Shown: positions 7,678 through 15,237, counted from the first letter of the stretch. The stretch: DNA of 15,237 nt from Bacteroidales bacterium (GCA_012518155.1 JAAYTC010000064.1:1-15237), one strand, 5' to 3'. Program-made: numbers and translations. The notes: generated by a model from the sequence alone, not told the origin.

Positions 7678-8814
7678 ATGTCAGTTATTATCAAAAAAGT
7701 CAACTCGAAAGATGACCTGAGAAAATTCATCCAGTTCGGCATCGACCTGTACGAGGGAAATGAATATTTTGTACCCCCGTTGATTTACGACGAGAGGGAT
7801 ACGCTTACGATGAGTAAGAACCCGGCCTTTGAACACTGCGATGCCTCTTACTTCCTCGCGTACCGGGGGGACGAGATCGTGGGGCGGATTGGTGGGATTA
7901 TCAATCACAAGGCGAACGAAATATGGAAACAGAAACATGCCCGGTTTGGTTTCGTGGATTTTATTGACGACGATGATGTGGCGGATGCCCTCTTCGGCGC
8001 AGCCGAGAGCTGGGCGCGGTCGAGAGGCATGGAGAAAATACATGGGCCATTAGGATTCACCGATATGGATCATGAGGGGATGCTTATCGAAGGGTTCGAT
8101 CGGATGGGAACCATGGCCACGATCTACAACTACCCTTACTACCCGGAACATATGGTGCGGATGGGGTATGCTAAGGAGCAGGATTGGGTGGAATTTCTGA
8201 TTCAGATACCGAAAGAGGTACCGGAGCGATTCGACCGTATGTCGGAGGTGGTGAAGCGTCGCTTTGGACTTGTCGTAAAACGCTTCGAGCGGAAAAACGA
8301 CGTCTATCCTTACGCGAAAGAGATCTTTCAGCTGATTAATAAGGCCTATAAAGAGTTGTTCGGGTACGTGGAGTTGACAGATAAACAGATCGACTACTAC
8401 GTGGATATGTATATCCCTATGTTGCGACTGGAATTCCTGTCGGTGATCTTGCGTCAGCAAGACAATAAGATGGTGGGTGTTGCTATCGGGCTGCCCAGCA
8501 TGTCGGAGGCTCTTCGTAGGGCAAAGGGCAAGTTCCTTCCCACGGGTTGGATCCATCTATATAAAGCACTGAAAGGAATTGGAAGCAGTACCAAGGTGCT
8601 CGACCTGATGCTGGTCGCAATCGATCCCGAATACCAAGGGAAAGGGCTCAACGCGCTCATATTTAAGGAGTTTATTACAGCGGCACGGAAGTTGGGAATG
8701 GAAGTGGCCGAGAGCAATATCGAGCTGGAAACCAACAATAAAGTGCAGTCGCTATGGGACGGGCTGGAAGTGGAACAACACAAGCGAAGAAGGGCGTTTA
8801 TCAAGGATTTATAG
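7678..8814 (+). CDS. GNAT-superfamily acyltransferase-like protein (YghO-like), substrate unknown
   Basis: 378 residues, cytoplasmic, no signal peptide or membrane segment. The C-terminal part has a GNAT motif A: LMLVAIDPEYQGKGLNALIF around residues 310-329, where QGKGLN at 320-325 is the acetyl-CoA pyrophosphate-binding loop; the following AESNIELETNN fits motif B. The N-terminal part carries ASYFLAYRGDEIVGRIGGII (about 56-75), which resembles another GNAT strand pair, so the protein may be a tandem of two GNAT-like folds. IHGPLGFTDMDHEGML is a conserved-looking segment between them. I recognise the protein as one of the large GNAT-like proteins common in Bacteroidota, similar to E. coli YghO, none with a substrate known to me. 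It has its own predicted promoter and a possible terminator, so it is likely monocistronic. Confidence 0.82.
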   Translation: MSVIIKKVNSKDDLRKFIQFGIDLYEGNEYFVPPLIYDERDTLTMSKNPAFEHCDASYFLAYRGDEIVGRIGGIINHKANEIWKQKHARFGFVDFIDDDDVADALFGAAESWARSRGMEKIHGPLGFTDMDHEGMLIEGFDRMGTMATIYNYPYYPEHMVRMGYAKEQDWVEFLIQIPKEVPERFDRMSEVVKRRFGLVVKRFERKNDVYPYAKEIFQLINKAYKELFGYVELTDKQIDYYVDMYIPMLRLEFLSVILRQQDNKMVGVAIGLPSMSEALRRAKGKFLPTGWIHLYKALKGIGSSTKVLDLMLVAIDPEYQGKGLNALIFKEFITAARKLGMEVAESNIELETNNKVQSLWDGLEVEQHKRRRAFIKDL

Positions 8815-8828
8815 CGTGAAATCCTTCC

Positions 8829-8859
8829 GAGGGAGTTGGTAAGATATCTCCCTCTTATT
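8829..8859 (+). terminator. Possible terminator hairpin behind the GNAT-like gene
   Basis: GAGGGAG (8829-8835) and CTCCCTC (8848-8854) form a perfect GC-rich 7-bp stem with a 12-nt loop, 15 bp after the stop codon, followed by TTATT. The downstream T-run is short, so termination may be partial. Its position between two genes on the same strand fits a terminator better than chance pairing. Confidence 0.45.
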
Positions 8860-8944
8860 GGATATATTGAAGAATGATGTTTAATCGCCGGGTAAATTTA
8901 AATCGGCTTATTAATAGAGAAAATATAGAAAGAGAGGAATCAGA

Positions 8945-10807
8945 GTGAACCAAACGGATTTACAAGTATTAGAGAGCAATTATCAAGAAGAAAATATTGT
9001 CACGCTGGAGTGGCAGGAACATATTCGCCGACGCCCGGGAATGTATATCGGTAAGTTGGGCGATGGCACATCGTCTGACGACGGTATCTACGTGCTCCTG
9101 AAAGAAGTGTTGGATAACTCGATTGATGAATATATGATGGGCTTTGGAAAGACCATCGAGGTGATCATCGAGGATAAGAACGTCACCGTGCGAGACCACG
9201 GGCGGGGCGTTCCCTTAGGAAAGGTAAAGGATGTTTGCTCCAAAATGAATACTGGCGCGAAATACGATTCCAAAGCATTTAAAAAATCGGTCGGCCTCAA
9301 TGGGGTCGGGATCAAGGCAGTAAACGCCCTTTCTTCACAGTTCTACATGGAGAGCTCTCGTGAAGGGCAGTCGAAGAGAGTGGACTTCAGCCAGGGACTT
9401 CTCTCCCACGAGAACGGGATCGAGAAGTCGGGCAACGGTAATGGTACGCTGGTCGGCTTTACACCGGATGCCTCCATCTTTGGAGAATACCACTACCGAG
9501 AAGAGCATATCGAGCCGCTGCTCAAGAACTACGTGTTCCTGAACACCGGCTTAACCATCGTTTTTAACGGCAAGAAATACAATTCGAAGAACGGGCTGGA
9601 AGACCTGCTTAACGAGAACCTAACGTCCGAAGAGCTGTACCCCATTATCCACCTCCACGGTGAAGATATCGAGGTGGCTATCACGCATACTAACCAGTAT
9701 GGCGAAGAATACTACTCGTTCGTGAACGGGCAGCATACCACGCAGGGAGGGACACACCTCACCGCTTTTCGGGAGGCAACCGCCCGGGTAATCAAGGAGT
9801 TCTATAACCGTAACTTCGAGTACTCCGATATACGGAACGGTATCGTGGCAGCTATCAGTATCAAGGTAGAAGAACCGGTGTTCGAATCGCAAACAAAAAC
9901 CAAATTAGGCTCTAAAGAGATGGGGCCCGATGGAATTTCCGTGAGCAAGCATATCAATGACTTCCTCAAGAAAGAATTGGATAACTACCTCCACAAACAC
10001 GCCGATACGGTGGAGGCACTGCAGAAAAAGATACTCGATTCGGAAAAAGAGCGCAAAGCGATTGCTGGAGTGACCAAGCTGGCGCGAGAACGTGCAAAGA
10101 AAGCGAACCTTCATAATAAAAAGCTGCGCGATTGCCGGATACACTATAACGACGCGAAGGGGGACGACCGGGAGAAAACATCGATCTTTATCACGGAGGG
10201 AGACTCCGCGAGCGGCTCCATCACCAAGAGCCGTGACCCTAACTTGCAGGCGGTGTTTAGCTTGCGAGGGAAACCTCTTAACAGCTACGGGCTCACCAAG
10301 AAAATAGTCTACGAGAACGAGGAGTTCAACTTGCTCCAAGCGGCACTCAACATCGAAGAGAGTATGGACGGGCTGCGTTACAATAAGGTGATCATAGCGA
10401 CCGACGCCGATACCGACGGAATGCATATCCGTTTGCTGTTGCTCACGTTCTTCCTGCAATTCTTTCCTGATTTAGTCAAGAAGGGACATGTGTACATTTT
10501 CCAAACACCGTTATTCCGTGTGCGTAACAAGAAGAAGACCATCTATTGCTACACGGAGGAGGAGCGAGTGAACGCGATCGACGAACTGGGGCCTAATCCC
10601 GAGATTACGCGATTCAAGGGGCTGGGAGAGATCTCACCTGATGAGTTCCGAAACTTCATCGGTGAGGATATCCGGCTCGATAAGGTAACGATGCGCAAGG
10701 AAGATCTGCTGAAAGAACTCTTGGAGTTCTACATGGGAAAAAATACCCCCGAGCGGCAGACGTTTATTATTGATAACCTGGTACTCGAAGAAGATGAAGT
10801 CGCCTGA
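8945..10807 (+). CDS. parE: DNA topoisomerase IV subunit B
   Basis: ATPase subunit of a type IIA topoisomerase that decatenates chromosomes with ParC. 620 residues. The GHKL ATPase domain shows Glu54 and Asn58 in KEVLDNSIDEY, DHGRGVP at 84-90 and GLNGVGIKAVN at 117-127. The transducer domain follows, then the TOPRIM domain with the catalytic Glu418 in EGDSASGS and the metal-binding DADTDG at 487-492. ITRFKGLGEI near residue 557 is typical of the C-terminal part. The length and the YIGKLGDG / SSDDGIYVLL segment fit the ParE rather than the GyrB branch of Bacteroidota, although I base this on recalled family features. The start is a GTG; the in-frame stop at 8915-8917 leaves no ATG upstream, and a purine-rich AGAGAGGAA lies just before it. 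parC is not next to it here. Confidence 0.94.
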   Translation: MNQTDLQVLESNYQEENIVTLEWQEHIRRRPGMYIGKLGDGTSSDDGIYVLLKEVLDNSIDEYMMGFGKTIEVIIEDKNVTVRDHGRGVPLGKVKDVCSKMNTGAKYDSKAFKKSVGLNGVGIKAVNALSSQFYMESSREGQSKRVDFSQGLLSHENGIEKSGNGNGTLVGFTPDASIFGEYHYREEHIEPLLKNYVFLNTGLTIVFNGKKYNSKNGLEDLLNENLTSEELYPIIHLHGEDIEVAITHTNQYGEEYYSFVNGQHTTQGGTHLTAFREATARVIKEFYNRNFEYSDIRNGIVAAISIKVEEPVFESQTKTKLGSKEMGPDGISVSKHINDFLKKELDNYLHKHADTVEALQKKILDSEKERKAIAGVTKLARERAKKANLHNKKLRDCRIHYNDAKGDDREKTSIFITEGDSASGSITKSRDPNLQAVFSLRGKPLNSYGLTKKIVYENEEFNLLQAALNIEESMDGLRYNKVIIATDADTDGMHIRLLLLTFFLQFFPDLVKKGHVYIFQTPLFRVRNKKKTIYCYTEEERVNAIDELGPNPEITRFKGLGEISPDEFRNFIGEDIRLDKVTMRKEDLLKELLEFYMGKNTPERQTFIIDNLVLEEDEVA

Positions 10808-11273
10808 ACCGACATCCCTTAAGCGCATCGCCCTGTTCCCCGGTACCTTCGATCCCTTTACCGTGGGGCATGAATCGCTGGTAGAGCGCGGGCTCTCACT
10901 TATGGACGAGATCGTGATCGCGATCGGCGTGAACGAGGCTAAAAAATCCTATTTCTCGCTGGATAGGAGACTACAGATGATCGACGATTTGTACAAAGGG
11001 GAACCACGGGTACGAGTGGAGAGCTACGATATGTTAACGGTGGACTTTGCACGGCAAACGGGTGCAGGGTTCATCTTACGGGGTATACGGACGGTAGCTG
11101 ATTACGAGTACGAGAAAACCATTGCCGATATGAATCGAACCATTTCGGGAATCGAAACGTTTTTATTGTTTACTGAACCTGCTCTCACCCACATCAGTTC
11201 ATCACACGTGAGGGAACTTTTGCGCTACGGGCACGATGTAAGTGGCTTTATTCCAAAAGGGATGAAGCTATAA
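10794..11273 (+). CDS. coaD: Phosphopantetheine adenylyltransferase
   Basis: Transfers AMP from ATP to 4'-phosphopantetheine, giving dephospho-CoA, the penultimate step of coenzyme A synthesis. 159 residues from the ATG at 10794, a normal length. The nucleotidyltransferase motif FPGTFDPFTVGH is at residues 15-26, with TVGH as the T/HxGH signature. RGIRTVADYEYE (96-107) and ISSSHVRE (134-141) match the conserved phosphopantetheine and ATP-site segments. The ATG overlaps the end of parE by 14 bp, indicating translational coupling. A TTG at 10770 would add eight residues, but it lies well inside parE and the ATG is preferred. Confidence 0.95.
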   Translation: MKSPEPTSLKRIALFPGTFDPFTVGHESLVERGLSLMDEIVIAIGVNEAKKSYFSLDRRLQMIDDLYKGEPRVRVESYDMLTVDFARQTGAGFILRGIRTVADYEYEKTIADMNRTISGIETFLLFTEPALTHISSSHVRELLRYGHDVSGFIPKGMKL

Positions 11274-11293
11274 AACCCATATAAATTTTGGAC

Positions 11294-12919
11294 ATGCAAA
11301 AAAGAATAGTCGCGGTTGTTTTAGGTGTCTTTTTTTTCTCTCTTTCGGGATGTGTTTATGGCCAGTTCAGGCCGTCGCCGGATGGTATTAAGTTGGAGCG
11401 TACCCTTCAGTTGATCAACAGCCTCTACGTGGACGACGCAGATACGAAGAAACTCACCGAGGCAGCCATACGTGCTATGCTCGAGGAACTTGATCCGCAC
11501 TCATCGTACCTAAACGAAGAGGAGGTGAAAGCCATGAACGAACCGCTGCAAGGAAACTTCGACGGTATCGGTATCTCGTTTAATATGCTTACCGACACCC
11601 TCTACGTGATGGAGGTGATCGCGGGAGGGCCTTCTCAAAAGGTGGGACTGATGCCGGGCGACAAAATCATAAAGGTGAACGACACCGTGATTGCCGGGGT
11701 GGAGATGAATAATCAAGACGTGGTGAAAATGTTGCGTGGCCCCAAGGGTACTACCGTAAACGTATCGGTTTTGCGAAGGGGCGTGCCCGAATTAATAGAA
11801 TTTCGTATTGTCCGTGACCGGATTCCTATCACAAGCATCGATGCTTCCTATATGGTGGCGGACGATATTGGTTATATCCGCTTAAGCCGCTTTGGAGTCA
11901 CTTCGGGAGAGGAGTTCAAAAAAGCCGAAAATGAACTCAAAGCACAAGGTATGAAACACCTGCTCTTGGACCTGACCGATAATGGTGGGGGCATATTGCA
12001 GGTGGCGAACGAGATTGCCGATGAGTTCTTGGGCGACGGGAAATTAATTGTCTATACCGAAGGGAAAAACCAACCCCGGTTCACGATGAATGCCACCGGC
12101 GGAGATGCGCTGCAAGATGGAAGATTGGTAATCCTTGTAAACGGTGCTTCCGCCTCTGCCAGTGAAATTCTCGCGGGCGCGGTACAGGATTGGGATCGGG
12201 GGGTGGTTGTAGGAAGACGTACTTTCGGTAAGGGGTTGGTACAACGGCAACTCCCTCTACCGGACGGCACCATGATCCGGCTCACCGTGGCACGTTATTA
12301 TACCCCCACGGGCAGAAGTATTCAACGCCCTTACGAAGAGGGGAATTTGGACGCGTATAACATGGATTTTATGAACCGTATCCAGCACGGTGAACTGTTT
12401 GCAGCGGATAGCATTCATTTTGCTGACTCGCTGCAATATACCACCTTGGTGAACAAGCGCACCGTCTATGGTGGAGGAGGCATTATGCCCGATTATTTTG
12501 TACCGGTAGATACCACTTCCGGAACGATGCTTCACGCGAACCTCAATGCCCGAGGAGTGATCAATAGAGCTGCTATTGCTGAGGTGGATAACCGGCGCGC
12601 GGAACTATTGGAGAAATTCTCGAACGTGGATTCTTTCAGCGCGGGATATCAGGTGTCCGATGAGATCGAGAACAGAATTCAAACCCTTGCAAAGGAGGAA
12701 GATATCGAGTGGAATCAGGAAGAATATGCTCGTTCCCGATCGCTGATATCACTGCAACTAAAGGCATTGATTGCTCGTGACCTGTATAACTCGTCCGCTT
12801 TCTACCGGATCATCAACGAGGAGAACGATATTTTTCAAGAGGGATTGGAGATCATTTCTGATAGCCGTCGCTACGATGGGTTGCTGCAAGGTATCGGGAG
12901 CAATGTCGGGCAAAATTAA
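11294..12919 (+). CDS. S41 family C-terminal processing peptidase with PDZ domain
   Basis: Periplasmic serine endopeptidase of the CtpA/Prc type. 541 residues from the ATG at 11294. A hydrophobic leader (IVAVVLGVFFFSLSG) ends in LSGC, an exact lipobox with Cys20, followed by VYGQ, which could alternatively be a signal peptidase I site. A PDZ domain spans about 85-170 (GIGISFNM, GGPSQKVGLMPGDKIIKVND). The S41 core includes GYIRLSRFG, LLLDLTDNGGG near 223 and the catalytic dyad Ser288 in NGASASASEI with Lys313 in TFGKG; their spacing of 25 residues is the same as in characterised C-terminal processing proteases. About 200 further residues follow the core. It starts 20 bp after coaD with no promoter match between, so parE-coaD-peptidase is read as one operon. 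An in-frame TTG at 11288 is less likely as a start. Confidence 0.94.
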   Translation: MQKRIVAVVLGVFFFSLSGCVYGQFRPSPDGIKLERTLQLINSLYVDDADTKKLTEAAIRAMLEELDPHSSYLNEEEVKAMNEPLQGNFDGIGISFNMLTDTLYVMEVIAGGPSQKVGLMPGDKIIKVNDTVIAGVEMNNQDVVKMLRGPKGTTVNVSVLRRGVPELIEFRIVRDRIPITSIDASYMVADDIGYIRLSRFGVTSGEEFKKAENELKAQGMKHLLLDLTDNGGGILQVANEIADEFLGDGKLIVYTEGKNQPRFTMNATGGDALQDGRLVILVNGASASASEILAGAVQDWDRGVVVGRRTFGKGLVQRQLPLPDGTMIRLTVARYYTPTGRSIQRPYEEGNLDAYNMDFMNRIQHGELFAADSIHFADSLQYTTLVNKRTVYGGGGIMPDYFVPVDTTSGTMLHANLNARGVINRAAIAEVDNRRAELLEKFSNVDSFSAGYQVSDEIENRIQTLAKEEDIEWNQEEYARSRSLISLQLKALIARDLYNSSAFYRIINEENDIFQEGLEIISDSRRYDGLLQGIGSNVGQN

Positions 12920-12975
12920 AGTCTGATCTATTTAATCCTCAAAACTATAAGATTCCTGTTCGAGTAGTATCACTA

Positions 12976-13075
12976 ACTCAAGTTTCGCATGTATCAATTA
13001 TTACAATTATAGCTAAAAATGAGGCCTATAAATGTTTTATGGGGACCCGTTGGATGAAGTAGGCGAAACTTGAGT
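12976..13075. repeat. 100-bp element bounded by perfect 13-bp inverted repeats
   Basis: ACTCAAGTTTCGC at 12976-12988 is exactly mirrored by GCGAAACTTGAGT at 13063-13075, with 74 bp of AT-rich sequence between. The structure fills most of the 172-bp gap between the S41 peptidase and ppk2. No poly-T follows either arm, and I find no TAnnTTTG match in the gap. The flanking bases do not show a clear target-site duplication. It could be a paired protein-binding site controlling ppk2, a structured leader RNA, or the remnant of a small non-autonomous mobile element. Confidence 0.8.
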
Positions 13076-13091
13076 CGCTAATAAGTACATT

Positions 13092-13964
13092 ATGAACTTC
13101 GATTACAGTAAACTCAGGGTAAAAGAGGAGGCAAAGATTAAACTGGCAAATTTTCCAACCTCCGAGGATGGAGGATTCACCAAGAAGTCGGCAAAAAAGG
13201 AGATCAAGCAGAACATCAAAGAGCTTAAAAAGTTTCAAGAGATGTTTTATGCCGATAACCGATACTCACTGTTAATTATCCTACAGGCACGTGATGCCGC
13301 TGGAAAAGATGGAGTAATCCGCCACGTGATGTCGGGCATCAACCCCCAGGGATGCCGGGTTCATAGTTTTAAGACGCCGACCAAAAACGAGCTGGAACAC
13401 GATTACTTCTGGCGCCACTATATCGCGCTGCCGCAGCGAGGAATGATTGAGATATTTAATCGCTCGCACTACGAGAACGTGCTGGCTACCAAAGTTAACC
13501 CCACTTGGATTCTCAACGAACGGATCCCTGGATACGGCTCGGTGGATAAAATAGACCAACCTTTCTGGGATAGCCGCTACGAGAGCATCAACGCGATTGA
13601 AAAACATCTCTATCAGAACGGGATGCGCATCTTGAAGTTTTTCTTGAATGTGTCGAAGGAGGAACAAAAAGAACGATTTCTCTCCCGGATTGATGAACCG
13701 GATAAAAACTGGAAATTCAGCTCAGCCGATCTGCATGCCCGATCGCAATGGGATGCTTACGAAGCAGCGTTTGAAGAGATGCTGGAGAGGACCTCCAAGC
13801 CGCACGCTCCATGGTATGTAATTCCGGCCGATAAGAAATTCTTCGCCCGAGTGGCGGTGGGCGATATCATCTTGGAACTGTTCAAGTCACTCGACCTCCA
13901 TTACCCGCCTGCCGAATCGCCTGAGTTGCTTCAAAAAGCCCGGGAGGCTCTTTTACGAGAATAA
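13092..13964 (+). CDS. Polyphosphate kinase 2 family protein, class III-like
   Basis: PPK2 enzymes move phosphate between polyphosphate and nucleotides; class III members can phosphorylate both AMP and ADP. 290 residues, a single PPK2 domain. The Walker A-type loop ARDAAGKDG is at 66-74 (Lys72). HSFKTPTKNELEHDYFWRHY (91-110) contains the lid-type segment. The Walker B region reads IFNRSHYENVL at 121-131, with Asn where many PPK2 proteins have Asp; I recall the same FNRSHYE in the Cytophaga hutchinsonii class III enzyme, so it does not imply inactivity. NWKFSSADL and APWYVIPADKK further on also match that enzyme. There is no Shine-Dalgarno sequence before the ATG. It is separated from the S41 peptidase by the inverted-repeat element and converges with the sigma-factor unit, with 6 bp between stop codons. 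The class assignment is from recalled similarity. Confidence 0.92.
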   Translation: MNFDYSKLRVKEEAKIKLANFPTSEDGGFTKKSAKKEIKQNIKELKKFQEMFYADNRYSLLIILQARDAAGKDGVIRHVMSGINPQGCRVHSFKTPTKNELEHDYFWRHYIALPQRGMIEIFNRSHYENVLATKVNPTWILNERIPGYGSVDKIDQPFWDSRYESINAIEKHLYQNGMRILKFFLNVSKEEQKERFLSRIDEPDKNWKFSSADLHARSQWDAYEAAFEEMLERTSKPHAPWYVIPADKKFFARVAVGDIILELFKSLDLHYPPAESPELLQKAREALLRE

Positions 13965-13970
13965 TGAGTG

Positions 13971-14342
13971 TTACTCCTTAAACTTTCTTGATCGCAATCG
14001 CCTGTCCAGTTGCGAGATCAACCACAGCATGCTGAACACGAAAGCGACAAATACCGATGCCCCGATGAACTCCGAGGAGAGCAGGAACTCTTGTCCAAAA
14101 ATGAAATAGGCAGCCGCGATCATTCCCGCGAGCACGGCATACATGGTGCCGAAAATGCTTCCCAGCTCCCTGATCACGTTACCCGACTCTTTACTCCTCT
14201 TGAGTTTCCGCGGTGCTAACGCCTTTTCTGCTTCTATCTGGTGCATGATACGGTGTTTCAGGTTATTCGGAGCCTTCTCCTTGGTTTCCCGCATGAGGAT
14301 TCGCACCCTCTCTTCTTCTTTCGTTATGTTATTCTTTTTCAT
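13971..14342 (-). CDS. Small two-helix membrane protein, candidate regulator of the adjacent ECF sigma factor
   Basis: 123 residues from the ATG at 14342. The N-terminal ~70 residues are highly charged and predicted cytoplasmic, containing APNNLKHRIMHQIEAEKAL. Two hydrophobic segments follow, FGTMYAVLAGMIAAAYFIF and ASVFVAFVFSMLWLI, and the tail RRLRSRKFKE is strongly basic, so both ends should be inside the cell. It contains no cysteine, so the zinc anti-sigma motif HxxxCxxC is absent. Similar small membrane proteins follow ECF sigma genes in Bacteroidota, and position suggests an anti-sigma or membrane-anchor role, but this is inference. An alternative ATG at 14429 would add 29 residues and overlap the end of the sigma gene by 26 bp; I prefer 14342 because the conserved-looking part begins there. 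Confidence 0.6.
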   Translation of the reverse strand: MKKNNITKEEERVRILMRETKEKAPNNLKHRIMHQIEAEKALAPRKLKRSKESGNVIRELGSIFGTMYAVLAGMIAAAYFIFGQEFLLSSEFIGASVFVAFVFSMLWLISQLDRRLRSRKFKE

Positions 14343-14403
14343 CCTATTCAAATTAAAATCTGCGATTCCACGAGTGATTCTTTCTTGTTCTATAAATGAT
14401 TTA

Positions 14404-14970
14404 TCATTCCTCCTTGAATGATTCTTCATTGACCCGATAGTGCCTCTCCAATAGTTCTTTGAACATTTTTCGTGCTCGAAACAGTTTTACTTTCACGTTG
14501 GATTCATTCAACCCAGTGATCTTGACAATCTCTTTTACCGGATTATCTTCTAAATAATAGAGGGTGAGTAACAGGGAGTCGCCCTTTGGCATTCTCCCCA
14601 GGATATCTGCCACCATCTCTCGCTGATCCAATGCCTCTAAATTGGTCTGCAACGTGTTATCCGATAGATGCGGTGCATCCGCCAACTCCACCTCTTTGTC
14701 AAATACCCATAACCTCGCTTTCGTGTGGGTAATGGCGGTGTTATACACGATGCGGTAGAGCCACGTCGAGAACTTGCTTTCGGAACGAAAACCGTGAAGA
14801 TTCCGGTAGGCCTTCACGTAGCTTTCCTGCACCACATCCTCCGCGTCCTGCCTATTGCCGCATATCCGGTACGCGATGGTAATCGCCATATCTTGGTATG
14901 TGTCGACAAAGTAAGCGAACGCGGAGCTGTTGCCCGAAAGCACTTGCTGTACCCGTTGATTTTCGTTCAT
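14404..14970 (-). CDS. ECF (group 4) RNA polymerase sigma factor
   Basis: Directs RNA polymerase to a specific promoter set. 188 residues with only regions 2 and 4, as expected for this group. Region 2 spans about 14-80: AFAYFVDTYQDMAITIAYRI, then GNRQDAEDVVQESYVKAYRN for core binding, and FRSESKFSTWLYRIVYN for -10 recognition. Region 4 spans about 115-172, ending in a helix-turn-helix: NPVKEIVKITGLNESNVKVK, then LFRARKMFKELL. There is no extra C-terminal domain. The start is 9 bp after the stop of the upstream DUF6249-like gene, so the two are likely co-transcribed, and the small membrane protein follows. The signal it responds to cannot be read from the sequence. Confidence 0.94.
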   Translation of the reverse strand: MNENQRVQQVLSGNSSAFAYFVDTYQDMAITIAYRICGNRQDAEDVVQESYVKAYRNLHGFRSESKFSTWLYRIVYNTAITHTKARLWVFDKEVELADAPHLSDNTLQTNLEALDQREMVADILGRMPKGDSLLLTLYYLEDNPVKEIVKITGLNESNVKVKLFRARKMFKELLERHYRVNEESFKEE

Positions 14971-14979
14971 CGTCAGCCG

Positions 14980-15237
14980 TTATTCCTGTTCCTTGGCCTC
15001 TTCTTGCTGTAAGTGTGGCTTCTTTTGCACCACCAAGAAATAGGCTAAGTAACCCAATCCAAGGAAGAACACCACGCTGGCACCGGTCACCCAAAACTCG
15101 TTTCCCCATCCAATGGCCAGGTGCTCCGAGCATAGAAACCCTACGATAATCCCGATTCCCAACGCGATCAGGACAATTCCATTTCTCAGCGATACCATTC
15201 GGTTGGGATCCGCTTTTTTACGCGATCTTGGCAGGTC
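14980..15237 (-). CDS. DUF6249-like small membrane protein, 5' end cut by window edge
   Basis: The frame is open from the stop at 14980 to the last base of the window, so the true start may lie outside it. Visible are 85 codons: a basic segment PRSRKKADPNRMVSLRNG, a first hydrophobic helix IVLIALGIGIIVGFL, a second helix VVFFLGLGYLAYFLVV and a charged, Glu/Gln-rich tail. Calling the start at the ATG at 15198 would give 72 residues, but the upstream in-frame PRSRKKADPN looks like genuine protein and fits the longer DUF6249-type proteins that sit beside ECF sigma genes in Bacteroidota. The family name is recalled from general layout and is tentative. It ends 9 bp before the sigma factor start, suggesting one operon. 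The function is unknown; a role in membrane signalling to the sigma factor is only a guess. Confidence 0.6.
   Translation of the reverse strand, partial: DLPRSRKKADPNRMVSLRNGIVLIALGIGIIVGFLCSEHLAIGWGNEFWVTGASVVFFLGLGYLAYFLVVQKKPHLQQEEAKEQE

Overview
This window looks like a chromosomal housekeeping segment from a member of the Bacteroidota, most likely Bacteroidales (Dysgonomonadaceae or Porphyromonadaceae-like; the family level is inference). Three things point there. The promoters fit the Bacteroidota -33 TTG / -7 TAnnTTTG pattern rather than -35/-10, and most starts lack a Shine-Dalgarno sequence. The protein families are typical of the group: a helix-hairpin-helix protein with a predicted outer-membrane barrel, ParE followed by CoaD and an S41 peptidase, a class III-like PPK2, and a DUF6249-like protein next to an ECF sigma factor. 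Coding density is high, and I see no tRNA, rRNA, CRISPR array, transposase or prophage gene.

Left part, minus strand (1-5921). The window opens inside argS (N-terminal 258 codons only), which has a clear own promoter about 85 bp upstream. Next, in transcription order from right to left, come a helix-hairpin-helix/beta-barrel envelope protein of unknown function, a Uup-type ABC-F ATPase and the tRNA-modifying dehydratase TcdA. The ABC-F and tcdA genes are 37 bp apart and probably co-transcribed.

Middle, plus strand (6136-13964). A 214-bp divergent promoter region separates the envelope protein from a MltF-like lipoprotein lytic transglycosylase. An intergenic segment carrying a perfect 31-bp direct repeat follows, then a GNAT-like acetyltransferase. 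Next is a tight parE-coaD-S41 peptidase operon (DNA decatenation, coenzyme A synthesis, periplasmic proteolysis). A class III-like PPK2 polyphosphate kinase follows, preceded by a 100-bp element bounded by perfect 13-bp inverted repeats.

Right end, minus strand (13971-15237). A three-gene unit reads a DUF6249-like membrane protein (cut by the window edge), an ECF sigma factor, and a small cysteine-free protein with two predicted membrane helices that may be the sigma factor's membrane regulator. It converges on ppk2 with only 6 bp between stop codons.

Most of the window is ordinary. The parts worth a second look are the HHH-barrel protein, the sigma/membrane-protein unit, the two intergenic repeat structures, and several start codons that the promoter positions help decide.
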